Shown here: one piece after another, positions 1-10,153 of the stretch
Numbering within the stretch: the first letter of the stretch is position 1
Layout: each line of letters begins with the position of its first letter
Source: Fidelibacterota bacterium
GTDB taxonomy: Bacteria > Fidelibacterota > Marinisomatia > SCGC-AAA003-L08 > D37C17
Length of the DNA stretch: 64,000 nt
NCBI GenBank assembly: GCA_014381415.1
Contig: JACNLQ010000052.1
Location: 1 to 64,000 of the forward strand
Direction of reading: 5' to 3'
Translations under genes and position numbers: made by a program
The notes under the pieces: model-generated
What the model saw: the letters and a program-made list of their open reading frames with translations, nothing else
Told to the model about the DNA's origin: nothing
The model's database searches: none

Positions 1-38
1 CCTTATCATTACAGTAACTTACAATGTTTTTCATGTGC

Positions 39-1211
39 TTAACTAGTCTTGACCCTTTTATTTATATTATATCGTGATTCATATTTTAGTGCACTATTTT
101 GAATGGAATAATTATTCTGTACCGTATTACTTGCATTTTTTCCTAGCACAAATAATTCATCTTTAGACATAGAAAGTAAATCGGTGATTCCTGAATATAA
201 AGAATTTAAGTTGTTTGATTCATATAAAACACCGTTATACCCATTTTGAATCATATCCTTCAAACCTCCAGCATCAGAACATAGCACTGGCAAACCTGAT
301 GCCATTGCTTCTAAAACAGATAGAGGAAATCCTTCTGTTACTGATGGTTGAATATAAAAATCAAGTGAAGCCAAAAATTCAGGAATATTTTTAATATTAC
401 CAATAAATGAAATTTGATTTACTAGTCCCAAATCTTTAATTTTTTGTATATATGAATTTCTCAAACTCCCATCGCCAGCAATTAGAAATCGAATTTGTTT
501 TTTAGAAAATGTGTGTTTTACCAATAATTTTATTAGCTGGTCAAAACCCTTTTGCCAAACAATTCTACCTGTTGAGCCTATTAATACCTCATCTCCTGTA
601 ATATTATATTTTCTTCTGATCAAGGATTTATCATATTGCTGATTGAATAACTCTAAGTTTATTCCTGTTGGGATAATATCGTCAGTATTCAATTTTTTAA
701 TAAAATATGGTAAAGTCGATAAAATAGCTGGTTTAGAATCAGCAATAATATGAAATTTTATTCTTGAAAGAATTGCATCTAAAATTCTTACCAGCCATAT
801 AGTTATTTTACTTAAGGAATACTCACCATGGATAGTCCAAATTATTCTTTTTCCCGATAAAACAGATGCTAAGATTTGACTTACAATATGACAATGGATA
901 TGAGTGTGTACAATATTTATATCAGACTTAACGAGTACAAACCAAAGGCGAAAAATATAAAGCTTCTTAAATAAATTTCTAAATAGCTTATCTAGTCTAA
1001 ACGGTAGCCAATGAGTAGGTAAATAGGTAAAGGGAAGGTATTTGATGGTAAAATTATTTTTTAAATACTCATCTTTGTAATTATCTTGGCTCTTAAAAGA
1101 GCACAGAACTTGAAAATCATATTTAATTAGTTCGGGCGTACGACTGAGTTCTAAAATATATTTTTGGATCCCGGCTTTATTGAGGGTTCCAATTATATGA
1201 ATTATTTTCAT
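39..1211 (-). CDS. Glycosyltransferase family 4 (GT1-like)
   Basis: N-terminal GTLNKAGIQKYILEL, C-terminal EGFPLSVLEAMASGLPVLCSDAGG motif. Confidence 0.9.
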   Translation of the reverse strand: MKIIHIIGTLNKAGIQKYILELSRTPELIKYDFQVLCSFKSQDNYKDEYLKNNFTIKYLPFTYLPTHWLPFRLDKLFRNLFKKLYIFRLWFVLVKSDINIVHTHIHCHIVSQILASVLSGKRIIWTIHGEYSLSKITIWLVRILDAILSRIKFHIIADSKPAILSTLPYFIKKLNTDDIIPTGINLELFNQQYDKSLIRRKYNITGDEVLIGSTGRIVWQKGFDQLIKLLVKHTFSKKQIRFLIAGDGSLRNSYIQKIKDLGLVNQISFIGNIKNIPEFLASLDFYIQPSVTEGFPLSVLEAMASGLPVLCSDAGGLKDMIQNGYNGVLYESNNLNSLYSGITDLLSMSKDELFVLGKNASNTVQNNYSIQNSALKYESRYNINKRVKTS

Positions 1212-1243
1212 TGAAGTTTTGAAGGGTTAAAAAATGTCAAATA

Positions 1244-2149
1244 CTATAACAATCTTCCTAATCGACGTAATTTATACCGCCAAAAAGACATTTTCCCTTC
1301 CTGGATTATATTTTCTATATTTTGTTTTTTATTCCCAAACTCTTTTGCCTTTAACGCCAATTTATATGCTTCCTTTCTGCTACCAATACGTTTAAACTCT
1401 CTCGCAGCAAGTTCATAAGCTTTGCTTAAGCAAAGCTTCGTCCTTTTTTGATCTTTAAAAAATTGAGGGTGCATCTTTATCATTTTCAATGCATTTTCAG
1501 GACGTCTATTTAACCATGAGGAACCAACATTATTTTGCCGGTATCTACGTTCGTAAATAATTTGATGTAGCCTTTTTCCTTTATTCTTTGACTCTACTAC
1601 TTTTAACCAAAATTCCCAGTCAGCACCACCCCTGAAAAAATCTTTATTAAAACCACCTAATCTATTAAATAACTCTTTTTTTATTGGTGATTGACCATTA
1701 AACGGTAGAGTATAAGCTAATCGGTTATCAAGAATCCCCTGGTGGTTTTTTACTTGAAAATTGATATTGTCAAAATATAATGAGCTCCCTATAATAAAAT
1801 CAATGTCAGGGAAATCATTTATAGCCTTGTTAATATGCCTTACCATATTAATTGGTATTCTGTCATCAGCATCAAGGTGACAATACCAATCTGTTTTTGC
1901 ATTTTCTATAGCAAGTGATCGAGTGAAATAGGGTCCTTTATTCTTTACTAAATTGATTTTGATTAAGGAATCATGAGAAATACTTTCGAATATTTTCTGT
2001 GTTTCTCTATCAGCACCACCATCCAATATCATAATCGCTTCCCAATTGTTATCCGATTGATTGACTACAGAATTCCATGCTTCTAATAAAAATTCTTTTT
2101 CATTAAAAGCAGTAATACCGATAGTTATCAATTTTCTATGTTTATTCAT
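1244..2149 (-). CDS. Glycosyltransferase family 2
   Basis: ITIGITAFNEKEFLLEAWNSVVNQ and DADD motif. Confidence 0.9.
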   Translation of the reverse strand: MNKHRKLITIGITAFNEKEFLLEAWNSVVNQSDNNWEAIMILDGGADRETQKIFESISHDSLIKINLVKNKGPYFTRSLAIENAKTDWYCHLDADDRIPINMVRHINKAINDFPDIDFIIGSSLYFDNINFQVKNHQGILDNRLAYTLPFNGQSPIKKELFNRLGGFNKDFFRGGADWEFWLKVVESKNKGKRLHQIIYERRYRQNNVGSSWLNRRPENALKMIKMHPQFFKDQKRTKLCLSKAYELAAREFKRIGSRKEAYKLALKAKEFGNKKQNIENIIQEGKMSFWRYKLRRLGRLL

Positions 2150-2151
2150 TA

Positions 2152-3021
2152 TTAATTAAATATCGCATAAATTCGACGATATATTTTAATTGGGATGGCT
2201 AATTCAGGGAATATCATTGGTAAACGATGCAATGATCTTATTCGAGATGCTTTATCTGATTTTCTTATAATTTCACTCCCATAAAACTTATGGGTACAAT
2301 CTAAAATGTTCAAGGTATTTCCTTTTGTCATTTCTTGATTATTTTTTCCTTCTCTACCAAACAAAATATCAGATTTTCCTTTAAATTTATTAAATGTGTA
2401 GCTATGGTTTTGGTGTATCGCAAATATTTCGTCTGAAACATCAATTAATGGTATTCTCATACGTCGCGCTTTCCAAAGCAACCAATTATCCCAGCCAAAT
2501 CTTCCAATAGCAAGGCTTGGGAGGTTTTGAAATGTGCCTTTATTAAAAATGAAATAGTCTATGCCAGTACAGGGATGTTTTTGAGCATTTTTTTTTGCTT
2601 CATACCAAAATTTAGATTGTAAATTATTATTCATAAAAGGAATCGAATCTTTTACATCCAAATCCCATCTATGTCCCACCGCCATAAATTCACCTTTTAC
2701 ATTTTGAAGAGCATGAACGACATTTATAACGCTTTCAGGTAAGATTATATCTGCATTCACATAGCATAAAATATTATTTTGTGCAATTTTTTGAGCGGTT
2801 TGGAACAAACCTGAAATAGTTGGAGTGCCATAGGGAGATTTTTCCACATCCTTAATATGTAACGCATGAATGGATTTTGCAACCTCAGCAATTCCTAATG
2901 ATTCTCCTAAAATTATAATTTCAATTTCATCAGATAATGCCCTCCAACTATTTAAGGCATTTTTCTGGATAATATTGAATTCACCTGAAAAATCTTTTGG
3001 AGTGGTAAAAATTGACAGCAA
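2152..3021 (-). CDS. Glycosyltransferase-like protein, GT-A-like
   Basis: CYVNADIILPES motif; located among glycosyltransferases. Confidence 0.5.
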   Translation of the reverse strand: MLSIFTTPKDFSGEFNIIQKNALNSWRALSDEIEIIILGESLGIAEVAKSIHALHIKDVEKSPYGTPTISGLFQTAQKIAQNNILCYVNADIILPESVINVVHALQNVKGEFMAVGHRWDLDVKDSIPFMNNNLQSKFWYEAKKNAQKHPCTGIDYFIFNKGTFQNLPSLAIGRFGWDNWLLWKARRMRIPLIDVSDEIFAIHQNHSYTFNKFKGKSDILFGREGKNNQEMTKGNTLNILDCTHKFYGSEIIRKSDKASRIRSLHRLPMIFPELAIPIKIYRRIYAIFN

Positions 3022-3031
3022 TGTTAAATAG

Positions 3032-3943
3032 TCATGATAGTTCTGAGATTATAAACCTCAGTGTTTTTTTCATTTTAAATATAAAAAGAAATTGAATAGA
3101 ATCAATTAAAAAACTAATATATTTTTTTTCCTTTAAGCTTACATGGGAAATCTTTATAAATAGATTTTTCAATTGAGAATATAATCTATTATGAATTAGT
3201 TCTCTAACTTCTTTGTTTAAATTCAATATTAAGTGCTTATTCTTTTTATAAATTTTAATTTGTTCACGGTAGTGTAACTCTGGGGATGAATTATGTAATC
3301 CATTGTTCAACTTACGGTAGGCAGAATTCACATTTTGACAATAGCCATAATGGTATTTCGTTGACATACGGATTCTAAAATCCCAATCTTCCCATAAAAG
3401 GATATCTTCATCATAATTACCAATCTCTAAAGCACAGTTTTTATAATACATTTCGTAGATGTAGTTATTTCCTGAAGAGATATGATAATGTCTTAAAAGT
3501 GTTTCAATTAGAATATCCCCTGTAGCAGGTTCATCATTATTTTCGGAAAATATTCCTACCTTTTCATCGGAAGGATTGATATAAGCAAAATTTGAGTATA
3601 CAACCGATAAGTGCTTTTGAGAAGATAAAACTTCGTACTCTGATAAAAGCTTATTTGGATAGAACATATCATCACCATCTAAAAAAGTAACAATATCTCC
3701 CTTACACTGCTCCAAAGCTATATTCCTTGTTTTACTAATACCTAAATTTTGCTCATTAAATATAGTATTTATTCTATGAGGATATCGACTTTTATAAGCG
3801 CCAATAATATCCCTTGAGCTATCTGAAGATGCATCATCAACAATGACAATGTCTTGCGACTGTAATGATTGGGCAAGAACACTTTCTATAGCTTGTCCTA
3901 AATAATTTTCTTTATTATAAGATGTAATATAAACGCTTATCAT
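3032..3943 (-). CDS. Glycosyltransferase family 2
   Basis: ISVYITSYNKENYLGQAIESVLAQS, VTFLDGDDMFYP. Confidence 0.92.
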   Translation of the reverse strand: MISVYITSYNKENYLGQAIESVLAQSLQSQDIVIVDDASSDSSRDIIGAYKSRYPHRINTIFNEQNLGISKTRNIALEQCKGDIVTFLDGDDMFYPNKLLSEYEVLSSQKHLSVVYSNFAYINPSDEKVGIFSENNDEPATGDILIETLLRHYHISSGNNYIYEMYYKNCALEIGNYDEDILLWEDWDFRIRMSTKYHYGYCQNVNSAYRKLNNGLHNSSPELHYREQIKIYKKNKHLILNLNKEVRELIHNRLYSQLKNLFIKISHVSLKEKKYISFLIDSIQFLFIFKMKKTLRFIISELS

Positions 3944-3945
3944 TT

Positions 3946-4827
3946 TTAGAAAAGATTATGATACACCTTGAATGAAGATCTATTAATTTTCTGCTTATTA
4001 CTGGAAATCATACATAGTGGCACTCTTCCGTAAAATGATGCCCAAAGAGAAAATGTACTTGACACTCCAATAATATAATTGCAAGCTGCCAATGTATATA
4101 TGTCTTGAATTAAATTTCCATTAGTGTAAGAAACTGGTAGGTCAGCAAAATAATTTTTATCTATCGGCAAGTTTGATATAAGTACAAATGAACAGTCATC
4201 GTATAATTCTATACATTTAAGCATTATTTCTCGGTACTCCCAATTATTCAGGTAAATGAAAGACTCATTATCATCATAAAGCTCTTGTTTTTGTCTCATA
4301 TGTACGCCAATCACAGTGATATTATTATTCATTTCTATTGGTTTACTGAAATAATTTTCATTTGGTGTAAATATTTTCCGAATGAGCTCTTCGTTATTTC
4401 TAAAAGATCTATTGCATCTTGTAAGCCAACCTTCTAAAGTTACAACCTTTGCATTTAGTAATTTTTGTTTTGAAAGTCTATCATCCATGTCAAAATAGAC
4501 TCCAGGTTTTATCCATATATGTGAATAAATTTTCTGATTTACCTTTAATTTTATAAAAAATCGTTTTAACCATGGAACAGACTTAAAAATGTTGGAACGC
4601 AGAAATTCCGGAATTAGGATAGGTAATTCAATAGAAGGAAACGAACAAAATAAATTATTTTGTGTACCTAAAAAGTATTTAGCATATTCTTTAAATCCAG
4701 GGTATGAAACATATACATTGTTTTCAATTCCAAATGCAATCAGATAGCTAAACTGCCAAAGCCTATTTGCTAATCGCCCATAACTTTCCTTTATGATAAC
4801 CATTAAATTAATAAAAATTACAACCAA
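3946..4827 (-). CDS. GT11-like (alpha-1,2-fucosyltransferase family) protein; start probably internal at MVIIKESYGRLANRLWQFS
   Basis: GRLANRLWQFSY near N-terminus, GVHMRQ motif, C-terminal GVSSTFSLWASFYG. Confidence 0.7.
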   Translation of the reverse strand: MVVIFINLMVIIKESYGRLANRLWQFSYLIAFGIENNVYVSYPGFKEYAKYFLGTQNNLFCSFPSIELPILIPEFLRSNIFKSVPWLKRFFIKLKVNQKIYSHIWIKPGVYFDMDDRLSKQKLLNAKVVTLEGWLTRCNRSFRNNEELIRKIFTPNENYFSKPIEMNNNITVIGVHMRQKQELYDDNESFIYLNNWEYREIMLKCIELYDDCSFVLISNLPIDKNYFADLPVSYTNGNLIQDIYTLAACNYIIGVSSTFSLWASFYGRVPLCMISSNKQKINRSSFKVYHNLF

Positions 4828-5389
4828 TTATTTACTCAGAGCTAAATATAAACTTGATAGATTAAAAATTAGAATAGGATACTGGAAATTTAGATTTTTA
4901 TTAAACTCTGCTATATCTTTTTTGAAAGAAAAATCGAGAAAGATGGAATTATTTTCCCAGTATAAAAACTTGATCGGTCATACACATATGGTATTTGATG
5001 TGGACTGTAATGTTGGCTTATATACTGATATATTTCTAAAACTTGCTAATAAAGTTGTAGCAATTGATGCAAATAGTGAACTTCTAGTTCCTTTAACAAA
5101 GAGACTTAAAAACCAATTGAATACTGGTAAACTAGTTGTTGTTAATTCGGCAGTTACAGAAAAAATCGGTACTACCAATTTCTTTAAAATGAGTTCCGTT
5201 AATTTGTCAAGTACATCATTGAAATGGAAAAATAATGTGGTTCCAAATATGTTTCAACATGTCAAAAATGTTGATTGTCAAATTGTTCCTTCAATAACGC
5301 TAGATGATTTAATTGATAAATACGGAATACCAAATTACATTAAAATTGATATTGAGGGCAGTAACCTCCTTTGCCCGTATTCCGTTTAA
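4793..5389 (+). pseudogene. FkbM-family methyltransferase, 3'-truncated by an IS30-family fragment
   Basis: VFDVDCNVGLYTDIFLKLANKVVAIDAN and NYIKIDIEG motif; the reading frame leaves the family right after KIDIEG (~5355-5360) where the IS30 fragment begins. Confidence 0.8.
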
Positions 5390-5515
5390 GCTCTCGACTA
5401 ATTGTCGATTTATGAACACCGATCACTTTGGCTATTTTGGATTGGGTAAGGCTTATTTTAAGCAACGAATATATTCCGTATCTTTCTGCCTGCGTGAGCT
5501 GGGTGTAGTATCTCA
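5355..5515 (-). mobile_element. IS30-family transposase N-terminal fragment (HTH region only)
   Basis: Minus-strand reading from ATG at ~5515: MRYYTQLTQAERYGIYSLLKISLTQSKIAKVIGVHKSTISRELKRNTGKGGY, the IS30 N-terminal HTH signature; the rest of the transposase is absent. The flanking gagttgcacttaagagttgaattc (~5589-5613) resembles an IS30 terminal repeat. Confidence 0.85.
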
Positions 5516-5648
5516 TTTGTGCTCCTCATTTTTGTCGGTGAGAAAAGTAGAGATGCTACAACAACTCCGCTTTCCTTACAAAAATTGTTTGAGTTGCACT
5601 TAAGAGTTGAATTCAAGCAACTTATTAAGATGATTAAAGAAGAAAATA

Positions 5649-6782
5649 TTAATGGCGTCTTCGAACTGTTTTGTCATCTAAATATTTCTTTTGATAATTA
5701 AATTTATTGCCATACAAATCTTCTATTTGAGATATTATTTCTTCCGTATCTTTTATAACAATTTGGTATCCTAATTCTGCAAGCTCTACTGCCAATGCAA
5801 GTTTCTGTGACTCTTCTATGATATTCGTTCCCAATTTATAAGCAACATCTGAAAAAACTATTTGTTCAGTTTTTTTATATTTCTTTTTTAATTCATTAAC
5901 TTGAAAATCTAAATGAAGTTTATTTGCATTATCCGAAGCTTTGCTTATAACCGCATCAATACCGACATCGTTGGAAAATAAATCAAATGCTCTATTATCT
6001 CGCGGGAAACATGGTCCTCCAAAACCATATCCGTATTTAAGGTTTTTATTTCCAACTCGTGAATCAGACCCCACCGCATTTAGAATAATTTCGGGGTTGC
6101 AACCTGCTGACTTCGCAATATCACCTACCATATTGGCATAGGCAATTTTTGTCGTCAGAAAACAATTTAGAGCAATTTTGGTAATCTCTGCTTCTTTGGT
6201 AGACATGCGATGTATAGTTGGCTTATTCTCAATTATGGATGAGTATACTTCTACAATTGCATCTCCAGCAGATACACTTCCTTCCCCAATGAGTAGGATA
6301 TCTGGACTTTCCAGATCGCTCATTATTGACCCCTGTGCAATAAACTCTGGATTATAGGAAACGGAAAATCTGTATGGTTGTAGTATATTCTGAATTCCCT
6401 CACAATATCCGGGCATAGTGGTACAACCAATAATGAGATGTTTTTCCTTTTTATTTGAGTTGTAATTGGTTAATTGGTTTACAACCTTGTCAATTTGTGA
6501 ATGATCATACCGTCCATTGTCTAATGAGGGAGTTGCCACAAAAAGAAACAAAATGTCAGAATGCTCCAATCCAGTTTCAATTTCAGTAGTTGCAACAAAG
6601 TTTTTGGAGTTGATTAAATGTTTTTGTACCTGTGGTTCCGGCGAAGAAAGTGTTTTATTGTTTATTTTTTTAATATACTCTTCGATTACATCCACTCCCA
6701 TTACATTATACCCCTGTTTTTCAAGCGTAAGTGCAAAACACAATCCAAGTTTTCCTACCCCAATAACTGTAATATTTTTCAT
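5649..6782 (-). CDS. UDP-glucose/GDP-mannose dehydrogenase family protein
   Basis: ITVIGVGKLGLCFALTLEKQGYNVMGVDV, SYNPEFIAQGSI, GYGFGGPCFPRDNRAF. Confidence 0.92.
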   Translation of the reverse strand: MKNITVIGVGKLGLCFALTLEKQGYNVMGVDVIEEYIKKINNKTLSSPEPQVQKHLINSKNFVATTEIETGLEHSDILFLFVATPSLDNGRYDHSQIDKVVNQLTNYNSNKKEKHLIIGCTTMPGYCEGIQNILQPYRFSVSYNPEFIAQGSIMSDLESPDILLIGEGSVSAGDAIVEVYSSIIENKPTIHRMSTKEAEITKIALNCFLTTKIAYANMVGDIAKSAGCNPEIILNAVGSDSRVGNKNLKYGYGFGGPCFPRDNRAFDLFSNDVGIDAVISKASDNANKLHLDFQVNELKKKYKKTEQIVFSDVAYKLGTNIIEESQKLALAVELAELGYQIVIKDTEEIISQIEDLYGNKFNYQKKYLDDKTVRRRH

Positions 6783-6784
6783 AT

Positions 6785-7813
6785 TTATAAATTCCTCGAT
6801 TTGTGTTTAAATAAACATTTCACGGTAAATTTTAAATGATCTATTAATTTAAGGTTAGAAGATCTCAAGATGGGTGATTTGAAATAAGGTTGTAATAATT
6901 TTATATTATATTGGTCGGGGTTATTTATCAGGTTGAACCAATAACCCGCCACATATCTTGAAAATTCATCATTGGGGAATACCATTTGCTTTTTATTTGC
7001 ATAATAAAGTTTGTCTAACCATAGAATATGAGCTAAAAACTTATTGTTGACATGATGGGATAAACTCTTTTTTAATCTATAATGAATATCTAATTCTTGT
7101 TTTGTCGGATTAATCCCTAATTCTTCAATCTGCATTTTTAATATGGCTTTTACATTACTTTCTATATCATTTTTATATTTAACAAGCATATTATTACCAT
7201 GCTCTCGATATTGAACCAATGCTTCATCTATATTACATATTTTACTAATTCTGGAAATTTTAACCGCTGTTTCATAATCTACCGCTATTGGTTTATTTTT
7301 ATTTATTCCAACCTTTAATAAATCCTTTTTACGATACATAAACGATGAATGGGTAAAACAGTTACGAAAAAGTAAAATGACCTTTGTCATTTTATAGGAA
7401 AATGCCAAGCTTTGAATATTTCCATTTGTAATTCCATCTTTATCTATAACTTCTGCAAGGCTGCCGACTAAACCATAATCTAAATTTTCTTCTAAAAATT
7501 TAACTTGTTTCACTAATCTTAATGGAAATGAATTATCGTCCGAATCATTAACAGCAATATATTTACCTTTTGATTTTTTTAAAGCAGTATTTCTGGATAT
7601 GCATTCACCTGAATTATTACTGTGTTCATAATAAAATATTCTTGTATCTGAAAAAGATTTTATTATTTTTTCTGTAGAATCAGTAGAAGCATCATTAACA
7701 ATAATCAGCTCAAAATTAGAATATGTCTGATTCAGGATACTTTGAATTGCCTCTGCAATAAATTTTTCTCCATTATATACAACCATATTAACTGAAACGA
7801 GAGGAAAACTCAT
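6785..7813 (-). CDS. Glycosyltransferase family 2
   Basis: VSVNMVVYNGEKFIAEAIQSILNQTYSNFELIIVNDASTDST. Confidence 0.93.
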   Translation of the reverse strand: MSFPLVSVNMVVYNGEKFIAEAIQSILNQTYSNFELIIVNDASTDSTEKIIKSFSDTRIFYYEHSNNSGECISRNTALKKSKGKYIAVNDSDDNSFPLRLVKQVKFLEENLDYGLVGSLAEVIDKDGITNGNIQSLAFSYKMTKVILLFRNCFTHSSFMYRKKDLLKVGINKNKPIAVDYETAVKISRISKICNIDEALVQYREHGNNMLVKYKNDIESNVKAILKMQIEELGINPTKQELDIHYRLKKSLSHHVNNKFLAHILWLDKLYYANKKQMVFPNDEFSRYVAGYWFNLINNPDQYNIKLLQPYFKSPILRSSNLKLIDHLKFTVKCLFKHKSRNL

Positions 7814-7821
7814 TATTCTGA

Positions 7822-8571
7822 TTAAATAATAGTCCAGGTGCCTGGAAATAGATCTTTGAGATCCAAATTTTTATAATAGTCTCCAAACCATTTTTGGGGG
7901 GCAATAACTACTTGATCAGGATTTTCATTCATCCATGCTGCCCACCAGCTGAATGAACTATTGGAAATAATATTATGGTCACAATACCGCATCAGTGTAA
8001 AATCAGTTAAATCATCATGCCTCTCTGAATAATAATGATGTGGTCCATTAAGGTTCTCTTTACACCATTGGATATCTTTTTTATTATCAGAAAATACTAA
8101 AAATGCAGAATCACTGAAAAAAGATTTAGCTTTGTGAAAATAATCTACGGATAATAAGGGGTGATATGCTTCTTTGTCCGGTCGGAATACACCTAATTCT
8201 CTATCACTCAATTTCTCTGTGGAGGGTACATTATCTCCTCTGCGATTGTGCAGTGCAACGATGGATTTTCCTGGATTTTCTGATCTAATATTTTCTATAT
8301 ATCTTAAACAATAATCTATTTTATTAGTATCTCTCAGTGAAAATTCCTCTATAAGAGTATCTCTGATATCCACAAAATATTTCTCTGTTTGAAAATAACC
8401 TGTAAAATCCTTTCGTTTATGGTACTGAAAAAAATCCGGATCAAAATGAAATTGCTTTTCTTCAAATTGAACTCTATTTACAACTTGTAGTGTAGGACGA
8501 TTGACATATTGACATGAAATTTGAAAATTGCCAAGCCTATGTTCCGTTGGTTTCGGTAGCAATAGTGGCAC
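7822..8571 (-). CDS. GT11 alpha-1,2-fucosyltransferase-like; the reading frame continues upstream to ~8737 without an ATG
   Basis: VALHNRRGDNVPS, ISNSSFSWWAAWMN; upstream in-frame sequence encodes FSTLSNLGNYGRLGNQFFQYAAVRSYSLKHD, the GT11 N-terminal motif. Confidence 0.85.
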   Translation of the reverse strand: MPLLLPKPTEHRLGNFQISCQYVNRPTLQVVNRVQFEEKQFHFDPDFFQYHKRKDFTGYFQTEKYFVDIRDTLIEEFSLRDTNKIDYCLRYIENIRSENPGKSIVALHNRRGDNVPSTEKLSDRELGVFRPDKEAYHPLLSVDYFHKAKSFFSDSAFLVFSDNKKDIQWCKENLNGPHHYYSERHDDLTDFTLMRYCDHNIISNSSFSWWAAWMNENPDQVVIAPQKWFGDYYKNLDLKDLFPGTWTII

Positions 8572-8695
8572 ATCATGCTTAAGTGAATAGGATCTTACCG
8601 CTGCATACTGAAAGAACTGATTCCCTAATCTTCCATAGTTACCTAAGTTAGATAAAGTTGAAAATTTTCGATATAGGGGTAAAAGATGACGGAAA

Positions 8696-9391
8696 TTATA
8701 TAAAATTGTATTTAAGATTATTTTTATAGAATTTTATTAATAAGTATCTTTTTAAATGATACAAAGCTTTTTTGATATGCGATAAATCATTATATGCTAA
8801 TTTAGTTTTCCAAATCAAAGTATTCTCTTTTTGACAAAAATTAATAATCATATCCTTATATTGTAATGGAACTGCAATTATTATATCATAAATAATTACA
8901 ATAAATCTCTTATTATTATCCAATTCATAAATCAATTCAGAGATTGATGGCCATTGTAATGGATTGTGGGGCAGACATGGTGTTGATAAAAATAAACGTG
9001 CATCATCAATCAAAATAATTCCATTCCCTGCCCAATTATTAATTGCCTTTATTTCTTCAATTACAGGACATTCATAATCATAACCTGAAGTATCTTCACC
9101 AGACCAATGTGCATCAAGCCAAAAAATAGCTGATCCATCAATTTCCAATAGAATATTTTTTAACTTTGTAGAACTATCACCATGGATACAAACAATATTA
9201 CTTGCCTCAAATAATGGCTTTACTTTTTTGAAATATTTATCTGATTTTTCAATAGTAAAAATAATATTAAATATATTTTTTGCCCACAGAGAAGTCTTAC
9301 CTAAATAAGTACCTGTTTCTACAAAATATTTAATGTTTTCTTTTTTTGAAAAATTTACTATTAAGTTTTTAATTTGATAATTTAAAGGCAT
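8696..9391 (-). CDS. Class I SAM-dependent methyltransferase-like protein
   Basis: KYFVETGTYLGKTSLWAKNIF, FTIEKSDKYFKKV, IFWLDAHWSG. Confidence 0.55.
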   Translation of the reverse strand: MPLNYQIKNLIVNFSKKENIKYFVETGTYLGKTSLWAKNIFNIIFTIEKSDKYFKKVKPLFEASNIVCIHGDSSTKLKNILLEIDGSAIFWLDAHWSGEDTSGYDYECPVIEEIKAINNWAGNGIILIDDARLFLSTPCLPHNPLQWPSISELIYELDNNKRFIVIIYDIIIAVPLQYKDMIINFCQKENTLIWKTKLAYNDLSHIKKALYHLKRYLLIKFYKNNLKYNFI

Positions 9392-9483
9392 AACAAGCTA
9401 ATTAATTGTATCTTAAAAAATCTCATTCCCTAATTTTTTATTTCCGTTTTTATATCAATATTTATTTAGTTGGGAATATCTCA

Positions 9484-10143
9484 TTACAAAAAATTATTCT
9501 TTATAAATGAATTTATATACTGAGGATTGCCTATATGCACATTACCATCACTTAACTCAAAATTTAAGAAACCCGCATCATTACAATAATTATTGTACAC
9601 ATTAAAAAACAAATATCCATTCTCCAGGCATTTTTCATCTAATTTCTTATTCATATAATTAACATAGCTTTTTCTCTCTTGGTTCATGCCTAAAAATGGG
9701 AAATCATGTGTTTCGTTATGTTTATGTTTCTCCCTTTCTACTGGCGGTATAACATTGTAAAAACATATTTTCATATTCTTGAGTTTTTCAACATTATTTC
9801 TAATTGAAGAAAAATATCTATCTACTAAATTATTAATAACCGTTTTATATCCAAATTTATTGAATTTCCAAACGTGACATCTACAATCTATTTCTCCAAA
9901 ACAGAAAATAATTATATCATTTTCTCGCAAATTATATCCATTTAACTTTAATAATTTTTCATTCTCACCAACAGAATGCATTAATCTGGGTCCTAAATAA
10001 TGAATCTGAATACTGACTTTGGGTATTACAATTATTTCCCACGGTATTTTTGCATGACTATCCCCAATAGTATGAATATATAAATTATTTCTATTTTTTA
10101 ATCCTATTACTTTTGTTTTAATATATTTTGTAACAGAAAGCAA
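9484..10143 (-). CDS. SGNH/GDSL-hydrolase-like protein
   Basis: IHTIGDSHAKIPW, FCFGEIDCRCH, DGNVHIG blocks. Confidence 0.5.
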   Translation of the reverse strand: MLSVTKYIKTKVIGLKNRNNLYIHTIGDSHAKIPWEIIVIPKVSIQIHYLGPRLMHSVGENEKLLKLNGYNLRENDIIIFCFGEIDCRCHVWKFNKFGYKTVINNLVDRYFSSIRNNVEKLKNMKICFYNVIPPVEREKHKHNETHDFPFLGMNQERKSYVNYMNKKLDEKCLENGYLFFNVYNNYCNDAGFLNFELSDGNVHIGNPQYINSFIKNNFL

Positions 10144-10153
10144 TTACTGAAAT

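Noticed and set aside
5313-5701. Plus-strand ORFs 5313-5603 and 5519-5701
   Set aside because: Opposite strand of the IS30 transposase fragment and its end; no family resemblance.
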